Assembly (NCBI RefSeq): GCF_017744655.1
Contig: NZ_JAGIAW010000014.1
Location: 1-64,000 of the forward strand
DNA length: 64,000 nt
Source: Devosia sp.
GTDB taxonomy: Bacteria; Pseudomonadota; Alphaproteobacteria; Rhizobiales; Devosiaceae
Reading direction: 5' to 3'
The notes below the pieces were generated by a model that was not told the DNA's origin, ran no database searches, and saw only the letters and a list, made by a program, of their open reading frames with translations. The first letter of the stretch is position 1. The number at the start of each line of letters is the position of its first letter. Both the position numbers and the translations under genes were made by a program. Shown one piece after another: positions 8,400-17,718 of the stretch.

Positions 8400-9113
8400 A
8401 TGCCGATGTCCCGATTCCGCTATACGCTAAACGAGGCCGTGGGCGATCCCAGCGCCTGGACCTTTACATGGGCGATAGCGGATGACGTGACCCTCGCCAG
8501 TAGCTGTGGCTTTTGCGGGCAAGAGCACCAGCGTCTCACCTATGAGGTGGCCCGCGGCGATGTCACCCTCTGGATTTGCCAGCGCTGCGTCGGCCGCTAT
8601 CCCGTAAGCGGCGTGATCGATGGAGATCGATTCGATCTCCCCTCCGTCCGGGCCTATATCCACGGGCTCACCGCGCGGCAGAAACAGCGCACCTGCCAGG
8701 AAGCCATCCGAAAAGTGCAAACGGCCCTTCCCGATCTGCCGCTCGGCGAGATCGTGGTCTATTTCGAGCGCAATCTGCAATTGTCGCCTCAACACGCCGC
8801 CGCACTTTTCGCCGGCATGGCGCAATTGGACGAACCCATCGACCCGCGCATTTTCGAAGTCCAGACCCGCAGCATTGCCCATCAAGACGAGTTCGGCACT
8901 CTCGATGAAAGAGCACGCGCCGTCGTCTGGCCGGCCCTTACCCCTCAGCAGCGACGCAGGCTCGCCTCCCTCGGTTTTGCTCCCGGCGGCGCACGGACAC
9001 GGCGAGCCCGTCCATCCGATCGCCGCGAGTTGCCCGCTCCCCGCATGCCTGCCCTGAGCGAGCCGGCAATGCTTGATCCTCTCCCTGAACCCACTGAAAA
9101 ATCAACGGCTTGA
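8400..9113 (+). CDS. Zinc-ribbon-containing protein of unknown function
   Basis: A protein of 237 residues that I do not recognise as a named family. Two CxxC pairs at residues 36/39 and 60/63 form a probable zinc ribbon near the N terminus. The middle is helical and the last 45 residues are rich in proline and arginine, probably disordered. I chose the ATG at 8400 because GAGG lies six bases upstream; 8388 and 8406 are alternatives. It stands alone between the secretion operon and the exopolysaccharide genes, transcribed towards exoF about 100 bases away. No signal peptide or membrane segment is present, so it is probably cytoplasmic. Confidence 0.7.
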   Translation: MPMSRFRYTLNEAVGDPSAWTFTWAIADDVTLASSCGFCGQEHQRLTYEVARGDVTLWICQRCVGRYPVSGVIDGDRFDLPSVRAYIHGLTARQKQRTCQEAIRKVQTALPDLPLGEIVVYFERNLQLSPQHAAALFAGMAQLDEPIDPRIFEVQTRSIAHQDEFGTLDERARAVVWPALTPQQRRRLASLGFAPGGARTRRARPSDRRELPAPRMPALSEPAMLDPLPEPTEKSTA

Positions 9114-9220
9114 GGCCACCTCCAATTGCTTGAGCGCCGATGGCGCCGTGGTCCTGCCCCATTGCGGGCATGATCGATCGCGACGATCCTCATTCCACGA
9201 ATAGAAGCAAGGATGGGGAC

Positions 9221-10450
9221 ATGATCTCAGCCCCCGACTGGACTCACTCTGTCGCGCGTCGCGTCTTCGTCTGTCTTCTGGCGCTCGTCGCGACAGGCGC
9301 CACGCAAGCCGCCGAACCCTATATTCTGGGTATCTCGGACAAGCTCGCCATCAAGGTCGTGCAATGGAAAGCCGCCGACTCCACCTTCGAGGAATGGAGC
9401 GCGCTCGGCGGCGACTACGTGGTCGGCGCCGATGGGAATGTGAACTTCCCCATGGTCGGCCCGACCGAAAGCCTGGGCAAAACCAGCACGCAGCTCGCCG
9501 CAGATCTCGGCACCGCCCTGCAGCAATCCCTTGGCCTGCCAACCGCACCTTCGGTCACGGTAGAGGTCTCCACCTACGGCCCCATCTACGTCTCAGGCGA
9601 TGTCGGCTCCCCCGGCGAATACCCCTTCGCTCCCAACCTGACAGTCGTAAAAGCCCTGGCCCTCGCCGGCGGCGAACGCCGCAGTGCCGAAGCCGTGGTC
9701 CGCCCCGAAAAGGAAATGCTGAGCACCTCCGGCGCGCTCGACGTCCTCGAAGACGAATATGCCCGCCTCCTCATCCGCCGCGCCCGCCTCGATGCGGAAC
9801 TGGCCAATCAGGAACAGATCGCCGTCCCCCCCGAGCTCGAAGGCCACCCGGACCTGCAATCGCTCCTCGCGGCCGAAACCGCCATCCTCGAAGCGCAGAA
9901 GCGCCAGGCCGAAGCCCAGTCGACCTCCCTCACCGACGAAGTCGGCCTGCTGACCACCCAGATCACTGCCTTCAACCAGAAGCAGACCAGCGCCGAGAGC
10001 CAGCTCGAAACCGCCCGCGATCAGTTGACCAAGATCACCGCCCTCTCCGACGATGGCCTGGCGCTCTCCTCCCGCGTCACCTCGCTCCAGACCAATGTGG
10101 CCGACCTCGAGACCCGCCTCCTCGACACCGAGACGGCAACCCTCCAGGCCCAGCAGGCCATCGCCACCGCCAATCGCGAACAGGCCCGCCTCACCGATCA
10201 GCGCATTTCCGATCTCACGCTCGAGCGTCAGACCGTCGACGGCCAGATCAGCGCCCTCGCCCTCAAAATCTCGACGCAAAAGGGCCTCGTGCAGGAAGCC
10301 GTGCTCTATACCGGCGTCTCCGCGCAGAGCGACACCGCCCCCTCCTACACCTACGTCATCATCCGCGACGGCGAGGAAATCCCTGCCGAGATCGGCACCC
10401 CACTCATTTCCGGCGACGTCGTCATCGCGCGCCTCGCCTTCGCACAGTGA
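9221..10450 (+). CDS. exoF: ExoF-like polysaccharide export protein
   Basis: A protein of 409 residues with a signal peptide (about 1-30). A polysaccharide-export domain covers roughly 31-115, an SLBB-like segment follows (YGPIYVSGDV), then a long coiled coil at about 170-370 and a short C-terminal SLBB-like piece. This is the ExoF type, a periplasmic or outer-membrane partner of the ExoP/Wzc co-polymerase. The start at 9221 follows GGATGGGGAC. An upstream in-frame extension to 9140 has no such site. It is the first gene of exoF-exoK-exoV, with 13-base spacers. Confidence 0.88.
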   Translation: MISAPDWTHSVARRVFVCLLALVATGATQAAEPYILGISDKLAIKVVQWKAADSTFEEWSALGGDYVVGADGNVNFPMVGPTESLGKTSTQLAADLGTALQQSLGLPTAPSVTVEVSTYGPIYVSGDVGSPGEYPFAPNLTVVKALALAGGERRSAEAVVRPEKEMLSTSGALDVLEDEYARLLIRRARLDAELANQEQIAVPPELEGHPDLQSLLAAETAILEAQKRQAEAQSTSLTDEVGLLTTQITAFNQKQTSAESQLETARDQLTKITALSDDGLALSSRVTSLQTNVADLETRLLDTETATLQAQQAIATANREQARLTDQRISDLTLERQTVDGQISALALKISTQKGLVQEAVLYTGVSAQSDTAPSYTYVIIRDGEEIPAEIGTPLISGDVVIARLAFAQ

Positions 10451-10463
10451 GGACCCTTTTCAG

Positions 10464-11234
10464 ATGAAACGCACCCTCGCCCTTCTGACCCTACTGACCA
10501 CAGCCATCGCCACTCCCGCCCTCGCCCAGGACGCATTCTTCGACGATTTCGACGTGCTCGACCAATCCCGCTGGTACGTCGCCGATGGCTGGGCCAATGG
10601 CGCCCACCAGAACTGCACCTGGTCCACCGATCAGGTCACGGCCTCAGGCGGCATGCTCCGCGTCGGCTTTGCGCCGGGAGCCAAAGGGGACCGCCAATAC
10701 CGCTGCGGCGAACTCCAGACCCGCAGCGCCTATAGCTACGGCACCTACGAAGCCCGCCTAAAGACGCCCTCCGGCGCCGGCCTCAACGCCGCCTTCTTCA
10801 CCTATATCGGTCCACAGCAGGGCAAGCCGCATGACGAGATCGACTTCGAGATCCTCACCCGGGACACCGGCCACGTCGACACGACCACCTTCGTCAACGG
10901 CAAGAGCGGCGACGGCGAAATCGGCAGCGGCCAGTCCCACGCCCTGCCCTATCCGTCCGACAGCGACTTCATCACCTACGCCATAACCTGGGAGCCCCAT
11001 CAGGTGCGCTTCTACATCAATGGCCAGCATGTCCGGACCATGGACGATCCAAAGACCATTCCGAGCAATGCCCAGCGCATCTTCTTCAGCCTCTGGGGAT
11101 CAGACACCCTGACCGACTGGATGGGCGAGTTCACCCCTGTCACCGCCCCCATCGCAATGGAGGTCGACTGGGTTGCCTTCACCCCGCTCGACCAAGAATG
11201 CGCATTCGAACAATCCATCCTCTGCCAGGACTGA
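10464..11234 (+). CDS. exoK: ExoK-like secreted family-16 glycoside hydrolase
   Basis: A protein of 256 residues with a signal peptide ending near residue 21. The GH16 catalytic signature EIDFE is at 125-129, where E125 is the expected nucleophile, D127 the helper and E129 the acid/base. The motif lacks the extra residue found in kappa-carrageenase and laminarinase types, so it resembles lichenase or ExoK enzymes that cut beta-1,3-1,4-linked glucans or trim nascent succinoglycan. Its place between exoF and exoV supports a role in controlling exopolysaccharide chain length. Confidence 0.9.
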   Translation: MKRTLALLTLLTTAIATPALAQDAFFDDFDVLDQSRWYVADGWANGAHQNCTWSTDQVTASGGMLRVGFAPGAKGDRQYRCGELQTRSAYSYGTYEARLKTPSGAGLNAAFFTYIGPQQGKPHDEIDFEILTRDTGHVDTTTFVNGKSGDGEIGSGQSHALPYPSDSDFITYAITWEPHQVRFYINGQHVRTMDDPKTIPSNAQRIFFSLWGSDTLTDWMGEFTPVTAPIAMEVDWVAFTPLDQECAFEQSILCQD

Positions 11235-11247
11235 AAAGGACTTCTCG

Positions 11248-12141
11248 ATGAAGCTGGTATTCTTCCGCGGCCACGTGCCCAATTTCGGCGATGAGTTGAA
11301 CCTCCACGTCTGGCCCGCCCTCCTGCCAAAAGGCTTCCTCGACGAAGACGAGAGCGAGCTTTTTGTCGGCATCGGCTCCATCATCGGCGATCACCTCCCC
11401 GAAAAGTCGCGAAAGTTCGTCATGGGCTCGGGCTATGCCGGCTATATGGGCCTGCCTGACATCAAAGACGGCACCTGGGACATCCGCTTCGTCCGCGGCC
11501 CCAACACCGCCAAAACCCTCGGCATCGATCCCAAACTCTCCATCTGCGACAGCGCCATCCTCCTCCGCGCCATGGACCTGCCGCCCCCCGACGACAGCGT
11601 CAACATCGCCTTCATGCCCCATTATGAAAGCCTCGAACGTGGCGACTGGGCCGAGGCCTGCCGCCTTGCCGGCATGACCCTGATCGACGCCACTGCTCCG
11701 GTGGAAACCGTCCTCAGCCAGATCCGCGGCGCCCGCCTCCTCATCACCGAAGCCATGCACGGCGCCATCGTCGCCGATGCCCTGCGCACCCCCTGGATCG
11801 GCGCCCGCCCCATCTATGGCGGTCACCACAAAAAATGGCTCGACTGGGCCGGCGCCCTCAATGTCGACGTGCGCCTCAACGAGCTGAAGCCCACCAGCGT
11901 CCTCGAATACTACATCGCCCGCACCGGCCGCGGCGGCCGCCTGGGCAAGGTCGGCAAATTCAATGCCTCCCCCCTCGCCGCCATCCCCAACCGCATCCTC
12001 ACCGGCCTCGCCGCCCAACACCTGCGGCAAATGGCCCGCCTGGAACCCCAGCTCAGCAGCGACGCAAAGATCGTCGAAGTCACCGAAAAAGCCCAAGCTG
12101 CAGTAGACACCTTCGTCCGCAGCCGCGTAGCGGTGAGCTAA
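11248..12141 (+). CDS. exoV: ExoV-like polysaccharide pyruvyl transferase
   Basis: A protein of 297 residues of the polysaccharide pyruvyl transferase family. It begins FFRGHVPNFGDELN and contains the GSGYAG segment, and later ITEAMHGAIVADALRTPWI, the conserved acceptor/donor-site region. In succinoglycan synthesis ExoV adds the ketal-linked pyruvate to the terminal sugar, using phosphoenolpyruvate. It is soluble, and the third gene of a probable exoFKV operon. A strong hairpin follows its stop codon. Confidence 0.88.
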   Translation: MKLVFFRGHVPNFGDELNLHVWPALLPKGFLDEDESELFVGIGSIIGDHLPEKSRKFVMGSGYAGYMGLPDIKDGTWDIRFVRGPNTAKTLGIDPKLSICDSAILLRAMDLPPPDDSVNIAFMPHYESLERGDWAEACRLAGMTLIDATAPVETVLSQIRGARLLITEAMHGAIVADALRTPWIGARPIYGGHHKKWLDWAGALNVDVRLNELKPTSVLEYYIARTGRGGRLGKVGKFNASPLAAIPNRILTGLAAQHLRQMARLEPQLSSDAKIVEVTEKAQAAVDTFVRSRVAVS

Positions 12142-12152
12142 CTTTACGAGCG

Positions 12153-12177
12153 GACAGAGGGAGCAATGCCCTCTGTC
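12153..12177. terminator. Hairpin between convergent exoV and toxin genes
   Basis: Perfect nine-base arms GACAGAGGG / CCCTCTGTC surround a seven-base loop. The element lies 11 bases after the exoV stop and directly next to the displaced stop of the toxin gene on the other strand. It could end transcripts from both sides. The T-run is short. Confidence 0.55.
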
Positions 12178-12491
12178 TTACATCTCGAAGTCGTCATCAT
12201 CGTCAGACGGGTTCAGAAGCGGCATGTTGACGGAGCTTGATATCGCGACGACTTCGATGTCGCCTTCGCGAATGCGGTAATCGTAGAAATACCGTCCCTC
12301 AGAAGACGCCGCAATCCCGGCACTGGAAGCCCGTCGTCCGAAAATCCGGCTTCCGCAAAGCCCGCGAGATCGCGCCTTACCGACTTTACCCGCTCCAGAA
12401 AATGCTCCGCCGCCGCACGGCTATGCTGACTAAGATAGGTCGCCTCCTGCCGAACATAGTCGGCGGCGTTCCTGGAGAGTTTGACTTTCAT
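12178..12491 (-). pseudogene. RelE/ParE-family toxin gene with a frameshift
   Basis: The N-terminal part (MKVKLSRNAADYV through LPVPGLRRL) reads as a normal ParE toxin. After about position 12303 the open frame becomes unrelated and ends at 12213. In the next frame the expected C terminus appears: EGRYFYDYRIREGDIEVVAIS, then an acidic tail ending at a TAA at 12178-12180. One missing base near 12298-12306 therefore explains the break, and restoring it would give a toxin of about 104 residues. It is either a real inactivating mutation or a sequencing error. The antitoxin gene lies directly upstream. As it stands the protein lacks the conserved C-terminal strands. Confidence 0.75.
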
Positions 12492-12751
12492 CAGGCGGCA
12501 TTGCCGCGAACGATCTGCTCCACCTGCGCAATAACGTCATCCATGTCCTCGGCCTCGCCCTTGTCGAGCTGTGCAAGACCATCTGCGACGTTGAGAATTT
12601 CGGCGCCTTCGCCGGCCAGATAAAGCCGCATGGCGCGCACCATTACCCAGCTACGGGAACGGTCCGACGTTTTCGCAATGCGTTCGATTGCTTCCAGCAC
12701 ATCCATGGGCAGACGAAGAGTGATGGGGTCGGATAGCTGTGGCTTTGACAT
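12491..12751 (-). CDS. Ribbon-helix-helix antitoxin (CopG/ParD type)
   Basis: A protein of 86 residues. The N terminus has the CopG/RHH pattern: a strand (DPITLRLP) followed by two helices containing SDRSRSWVMVRAMR. The acidic C terminus would wrap the toxin. The start at 12751 is preceded by GGAG; upstream in-frame codons are less likely. It overlaps the toxin gene start by one base, as in typical parDE-type operons. It probably represses its own promoter in the short gap to 12806. It should remain functional although the toxin gene is broken. Confidence 0.82.
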   Translation of the reverse strand: MSKPQLSDPITLRLPMDVLEAIERIAKTSDRSRSWVMVRAMRLYLAGEGAEILNVADGLAQLDKGEAEDMDDVIAQVEQIVRGNAA

Positions 12752-12805
12752 GGCTACACTCCAAATCAAACTACAGCGTATTACAAATTCAGCAATCGGT
12801 GAAGC

Positions 12806-14284
12806 CTACCGCTTCCGCCTAACAAACCCCACCAGCCGCAGCATCCGCTCCCGCCCGAGCACCACGACCACCACCCCATAGCTCGCCGCCGCAACACCAA
12901 TCGTCGCCACGAGCCGCAATAGCGGTTCCGCCTCACCCATCTCCCGCTGCACCAGCCAGCCCGCGCCCCACATCATCGCCGTGGCCAAAACCGGCAGCGC
13001 GAACGACCCGAGATAAGACAGCAGGGAAATCCCCAGCAACCGCACCACCATGTGCAGCGTCGGCATCCACATCAGCGTATTGAGCACCACCAGCGACACG
13101 GTCAGCGGCAGCAGCCCCCAACCCGCGAACAGGAAGACGTAAAGCACCGTCACCGCCTGCTTGCTGAGGACGTAGTAAAACCACAGGTCCGCCTGCCCCT
13201 GGCTGCGGATCAGCGAGGCCTGCAATATCCCCACGGCGGTGAGCACGCCCAGCGCACAAAACGCCTGCACCACCGGCACGGCTTCGATCCAGTGATCGCC
13301 AAAAGCCAGCGGAATGAGATCCCCCGCCACCAGCGCCAACCCGACAAAGACCGGAAAAGCCACTACGGAGGATGCAAAGGTCCCCAGCAGATACGCCTCC
13401 CGCAGCTTCTCCTTCTCGCCCTGCATCGAAGACAGCAGCGAATAGGAAACAAGGTTCAGCGCCCCCGACAACAGGTCGGTGAGAATCTGAAAAATCCGCC
13501 GTGCAAAGCCATAGATACCCAGCCCCGCTGGCCCCAGCAGCGCCCCGATAAGCAACTGATCCAAGCTGATCGTGGTGATGAAATGATTGCCCGTCGAAAA
13601 CAGCCCAAACGCCCTCAGGTCGCTCAGCGCCTTCAGGTCAAACCGGAACCCCGGCATCCACCGCGCTGCAATCAGCGCCCCTATACAGGTCGTCACCGAC
13701 CCCGCCAATTGCGAAGCCGCTAGCGCCCAAAGCCCGAACCCGGCCCAAAGCAACCCCAGGCAAACCACTGCAGCAATTACAGACGCCGCCGTCGTCCGCA
13801 GCGCCAGCATCCGGAACGACATGGTCCGCACCAGCAGCGCATTGGGCACCGCCGCCGCCATATCAAAAATCACCCGCGCCGAAATGAATGGCACCAGCGC
13901 CACCAACAATGCATCGCCCGAAGACGAAGCCACAAACGGCGCCGCCACGCACAGCGCACCAAAAATGACCACCGCGGCGCCGACACACAGCCAGAACACC
14001 GTATCAAGATGCTTCGGCTCGATATCTGTCCGCTGAATCAGCGCCTCGCGAAACCCCGCCGGCGCCACGGCCAACCCGACCGTCGCGATACTCGCCGCAA
14101 AGGCGACAATCCCGAACTCCGCCGGCGTAAGCACCCGCGACGTCGCCAGAAACACCAGAAATCCGAGCAGCGCCGGCGCAAGGCTGCTGACCAGCGACCA
14201 CATCGTGCCCTTGATCGCAGCCGAAGCTCGGCCCGATTTCAGATGATCGAGCCTCTTGCCTCCCGCTTCTGTCGTGACACTCAT
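12806..14284 (-). CDS. Wzx/ExoT-like polysaccharide flippase
   Basis: A protein of 492 residues with about 12-14 hydrophobic segments and the MATE-like pattern of oligosaccharide flippases (PF01943/PF13440-type). It should translocate the undecaprenyl-linked repeat unit to the periplasmic side for polymerisation by the ExoQ-like protein three genes upstream. Its length fits ExoT of succinoglycan clusters. Its start overlaps the stop of the preceding glycosyltransferase gene by four bases. It is the last gene of the minus-strand exo operon that begins with exoY. Confidence 0.88.
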   Translation of the reverse strand: MSVTTEAGGKRLDHLKSGRASAAIKGTMWSLVSSLAPALLGFLVFLATSRVLTPAEFGIVAFAASIATVGLAVAPAGFREALIQRTDIEPKHLDTVFWLCVGAAVVIFGALCVAAPFVASSSGDALLVALVPFISARVIFDMAAAVPNALLVRTMSFRMLALRTTAASVIAAVVCLGLLWAGFGLWALAASQLAGSVTTCIGALIAARWMPGFRFDLKALSDLRAFGLFSTGNHFITTISLDQLLIGALLGPAGLGIYGFARRIFQILTDLLSGALNLVSYSLLSSMQGEKEKLREAYLLGTFASSVVAFPVFVGLALVAGDLIPLAFGDHWIEAVPVVQAFCALGVLTAVGILQASLIRSQGQADLWFYYVLSKQAVTVLYVFLFAGWGLLPLTVSLVVLNTLMWMPTLHMVVRLLGISLLSYLGSFALPVLATAMMWGAGWLVQREMGEAEPLLRLVATIGVAAASYGVVVVVLGRERMLRLVGFVRRKR

Positions 14285-15279
14285 GCGCTGTGCCGCAACC
14301 CATCGCGCGAGGCGACGAAGCGTTCAAACTCCGGCGTCACCCGCCCCAGCAGCCGGATCATCATCCCGCGCGAACGCAGCTTTGCCGCCTCCACCGGGGA
14401 CACATGCGGCGACAGCCCCAGCCCCAGCAGCGCCTTGCCCACATTTACCGCGCGCACGCCGATCGGCGTCGCAAACCGCGGATCGGTCAAAAACCGGGCC
14501 CGTTGCTCGGTGCTCGCCTCGGTCCAGACCCGCTGCCGCAGCGCCTGCACCGCCCGCTTCAGATCCAGCTCCCGACGCAAATACCCGGCATTCAGCTCCG
14601 CATTCCGCGTCGTCTGCTCGGCATTCTCCGCCCAGACCGCCAGCGGCTCCATAGCCACATAGACCGGCTCCACCACCGAATAGGTCCGCAGATATTCCTG
14701 CAGCGTCGCCGTGCATCCATACTGGATTTCGAGCGGCGACTTCGCCCTCAGTGACCAGAAGAGCCCACCATTGGAAACCCCGATCCCGGCCAGCAGCGCC
14801 ATGCGGAAATCGTCCGCCTCATAAAGCCCCTCGGTGAAGAGCTCGTCGAGCACGCCGATATCGCTTACAGAAGCCCGCTCCGTGCCGCTCGCATATTCAA
14901 AATACTGATTGCGCAGCACGATCTCGACACCCCGGCTCCGCACCAGCGCGATATTGGCCGCGCAGAAATCGGGCAGGATGAAATTGTCATCCTCCACCAC
15001 GCAGAAGAACTCCGCCCCGTGCGGGTTCTCCGCCGAAAAACAGTGGTCGATATTCTTCGAGGCAAAGAGCTGCGGCGTGTTCGCCGTATAGCGAATGCGC
15101 GCGTCCCCGATCGCCGCAACGACCGATCGCGCCGCCTGGTCCGGATCGTCGTCATAGACATCGCAGACCCAGTGCGGCCAGGATTGGTCGATCATCGAAT
15201 AGAGCGCGCGGCGCAGCGCCTCGGGGCGCTTATAGGTCGGCGTGCGGAAGTGGACGAGGCCGGGCTGGTACTCGGACAT
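14281..15279 (-). CDS. Family-2 glycosyltransferase
   Basis: A protein of 332 residues. An N-terminal GT-A fold is visible (HFRTPTYKRPEALRRAL, then EDDN at the metal-binding position). It should add one sugar of the repeat unit on the cytoplasmic face. The start at 15279 has GGAGG about 11 bases upstream; a longer frame to 15372 would overlap exoQ further. Even so it overlaps the 3' end of the ExoQ-like gene by 50 bases. Which succinoglycan transferase it corresponds to (for example ExoU or ExoW) cannot be decided by eye. Confidence 0.85.
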   Translation of the reverse strand: MSEYQPGLVHFRTPTYKRPEALRRALYSMIDQSWPHWVCDVYDDDPDQAARSVVAAIGDARIRYTANTPQLFASKNIDHCFSAENPHGAEFFCVVEDDNFILPDFCAANIALVRSRGVEIVLRNQYFEYASGTERASVSDIGVLDELFTEGLYEADDFRMALLAGIGVSNGGLFWSLRAKSPLEIQYGCTATLQEYLRTYSVVEPVYVAMEPLAVWAENAEQTTRNAELNAGYLRRELDLKRAVQALRQRVWTEASTEQRARFLTDPRFATPIGVRAVNVGKALLGLGLSPHVSPVEAAKLRSRGMMIRLLGRVTPEFERFVASRDGLRHSA

Positions 15280-16516
15280 GGCTGAAAAGACCTCCAGGAC
15301 GGCGCCGCGCGGGCGCAGCGGATTGAGCGCGAAGGGCAAGCAGCCCCTGCGCGGCATAGATGAGAGTGGCAATGCCCATGATCGAGCGGATGGAGAACTC
15401 GAAGAACACCTCCACCTCGATGAAGCTGCGAAGGATCATCAGCGCCTGCAGCGCCAGCAGCAGCGCATTGGGCGCATTGGGCCGGGCAAAGGTATAGGCA
15501 CCCATGGCAATGGCCCCGCCATAGATGATGATGATCTGCAGCGTCAGCCCGATCAGCCCGATCTCGACGGCATTGGAAATATAGGTGTTGTGAAAGTTGA
15601 ACCCCGCGCCCGAAGGCACGTCGAACATCGACCAAAGCTCTTCGGCCGGCGCAAAGCCGATCACCCAGAACGAGCGATAACCCAGTCCCTGCAGGGGCCG
15701 CTCGGCAATAAAGCTCAGCCCCGTCGCCCAGAGATCAGTGCGCCCCGTCAGGGTCGCGTCCTTCCCCGAGCCTTCGAGGATTTCCGCTAGCAGCGTATCA
15801 CCCGCCACCATGACCAGCAGCGCCAGCGCCGCCCCCACGATGACAAGCATCACGACGACAAACAGCTTCTGCATGCCCGTCAGCCGCGTGATCAGCAGCG
15901 TCAGGAGGATGATGGCCATGCAGGGCGCCAGCATGAGGATCGCACCCGCCGACTGAGCCAGCGCCAGTAGCGGTCCGGACAGGATCGCACCACCCACGCC
16001 CAGCAGTCGCAGGACGGGATGAGAATTCCGATCCACGGCAATCGCCACCGAGATCAGCGCAAAAACCGCAATATGCGCCGCCACGGCATTCTTACTGCCA
16101 AAAGCGCCAACCCAGGCCCCACCCAGCCCCGTCTTGCCAAAGGCCAAACTGGCCACGACGCCAATGCCATAAACGATGAACATCAGCCGCATCAGCGTCG
16201 ACGTGGACACCCGTCCGGTGATTACAATGGCCACAGCCAGCGTAAACCCCAGTTGCAGCCCATAGCGCAGCGAATTGGACGGATAGAGCGACCACAGCGC
16301 CGTCAGCATGCAATAGGCCGGCAGCAGCAGCACCGGCCACCATCGCCTCAGGCTATCAATCGTCTGGTGCGGATTGCTGACCATCAGCAGCGCCCCACAC
16401 CCCACGAAGGTCAGGGCGGCGAGCGAACCGAGCATGGCATTGAGCACCAGCGCCGCAAAGGCGCCGAATGTAAGCAGTGTCGCCATGTTGATGGTCACGC
16501 GCCCGGGCACTTGCAT
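15230..16516 (-). CDS. exoQ: ExoQ-like polysaccharide polymerase (O-antigen ligase family)
   Basis: A protein of 428 residues with about 10-11 membrane segments and the large periplasmic loop of Wzy/ligase proteins (TGRTDLWATGLSFIAERPLQ and the HNTYI motif). It should link repeat units into the high-molecular-weight polymer. The ATG at 16516 overlaps the stop of the preceding gene in the arrangement TGATG. The frame open upstream of this ATG lies inside the neighbouring gene and is rejected. The last 30 residues are arginine/proline-rich and overlap the next gene, so the natural C terminus may be less conserved. Confidence 0.88.
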   Translation of the reverse strand: MQVPGRVTINMATLLTFGAFAALVLNAMLGSLAALTFVGCGALLMVSNPHQTIDSLRRWWPVLLLPAYCMLTALWSLYPSNSLRYGLQLGFTLAVAIVITGRVSTSTLMRLMFIVYGIGVVASLAFGKTGLGGAWVGAFGSKNAVAAHIAVFALISVAIAVDRNSHPVLRLLGVGGAILSGPLLALAQSAGAILMLAPCMAIILLTLLITRLTGMQKLFVVVMLVIVGAALALLVMVAGDTLLAEILEGSGKDATLTGRTDLWATGLSFIAERPLQGLGYRSFWVIGFAPAEELWSMFDVPSGAGFNFHNTYISNAVEIGLIGLTLQIIIIYGGAIAMGAYTFARPNAPNALLLALQALMILRSFIEVEVFFEFSIRSIMGIATLIYAAQGLLALRAQSAAPARRRPGGLFSHVRVPARPRPLPHADL

Positions 16517-17718
16517 CAAGATGCCTCCCGCGCCATTTCCGGCTCTGCGATAATCGCCTCGGGAATGAACCCAGCCGCATAGCGCCCAGCCGCATCGAGC
16601 GGAATGCAACGCACCGCGCCCGTCCCGCGCCGAGCCGCCAGCCCGCGCCAAGTTTCACGCATGGCCGGCGCCGACCAATCCGTCAGCGACACAGGCACGT
16701 AGGCCGGCACCATCTCACCCGCCCCCGCGCCAAGCACGAGCACAGGCGACGGCAGGGTAGCCTTCTCCGGTTCAGCCCGTCGCCGCCTACCTTCGGCAAA
16801 CGACGACCAAAGCCGCCCGACATGTCCCGGATTTCTCGCCACAAGCCCCAGCACCGAAGCCAGCCGTCGCGCCTTCACGGCCGCAACCAGCCGCTCATAA
16901 GCCAGCCCCTGCTCCAACCCTGAAAGTCTCTGCGCAAACGCCGCCGCGATCCGCCCATCGAGCGTCCCAAAGGCACCAACCAGCGCCCTCTGCCGCGCCA
17001 CCATGGCTTCCATATCGGCGACCGAAAGCCGATGCGAAATCGACCCCGAATGCCGGCGATAGAGATAAAACGGCTCCGGCACGATCAGCATGCGCGCGCC
17101 TTCGAGCAGCAGCCGCAAGATCAGGTCAAAATCCTCCCCGATGCGCAGCGCCTCGTCATAGCGAACCGCCTTCAGCCGCTCCGCCGAAATCAACGGCTTC
17201 AAATAGCCGAGCGCCGGTGAACCATCGGTCCCCGCCAGCACCCAGCGCTCGGTCGAAACCAGAAAGCTCCGCTCCACGCCCTCGCCCAGCATCAGGCGAG
17301 GCGCAGAGCCATCCTCGAAAAACAGCAGGAGGTCATCGGCCACGATATCGGCATCATGCGCCGCCGCAGCCGCCAGCAATCGCTCAAACCGTTCTGGATG
17401 AATGATGTCATCGGAATCCACGACCGCGATCCAGCGCCCGCGTGCCATATCCAGCGCCCGATTGCGACACCGCGCCGGCCCGCCATTGGCGTCGGCCGTA
17501 ATGAGCCTGACCCGCCCATCAACCTCCATCAGCCGCCGCACATGCGCCAGACTATCGTCCCGCGAACCATCATCGCTGACGATCACCTCGATATCACTCA
17601 CACTCTGCCGCAGCACCGAGTGGAGGGCGTGAAGGATCTTCTCGCCCGCCTCGAAATTGGCCATCACCACCGAGATTAGCGGCGCGGCACCAGCCGTCGC
17701 TTCAGGCAATATCGACAT
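16516..17718 (-). CDS. Family-2 glycosyltransferase, ExoO-like
   Basis: A protein of about 400 residues. The GT2 signature is clear: ISVVMANFEAGEKI, then DGSRDDS and AVVDSDD. The C-terminal third is helical. It is the type often annotated as succinoglycan transferase ExoO, which transfers a glucose to the growing repeat unit. An alternative ATG at 17748 would add ten basic residues. Neither start has a convincing ribosome-binding site. The 5' end overlaps the preceding small gene by 17 bases, so translation is probably coupled. Confidence 0.85.
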   Translation of the reverse strand: MSILPEATAGAAPLISVVMANFEAGEKILHALHSVLRQSVSDIEVIVSDDGSRDDSLAHVRRLMEVDGRVRLITADANGGPARCRNRALDMARGRWIAVVDSDDIIHPERFERLLAAAAAHDADIVADDLLLFFEDGSAPRLMLGEGVERSFLVSTERWVLAGTDGSPALGYLKPLISAERLKAVRYDEALRIGEDFDLILRLLLEGARMLIVPEPFYLYRRHSGSISHRLSVADMEAMVARQRALVGAFGTLDGRIAAAFAQRLSGLEQGLAYERLVAAVKARRLASVLGLVARNPGHVGRLWSSFAEGRRRRAEPEKATLPSPVLVLGAGAGEMVPAYVPVSLTDWSAPAMRETWRGLAARRGTGAVRCIPLDAAGRYAAGFIPEAIIAEPEMAREAS

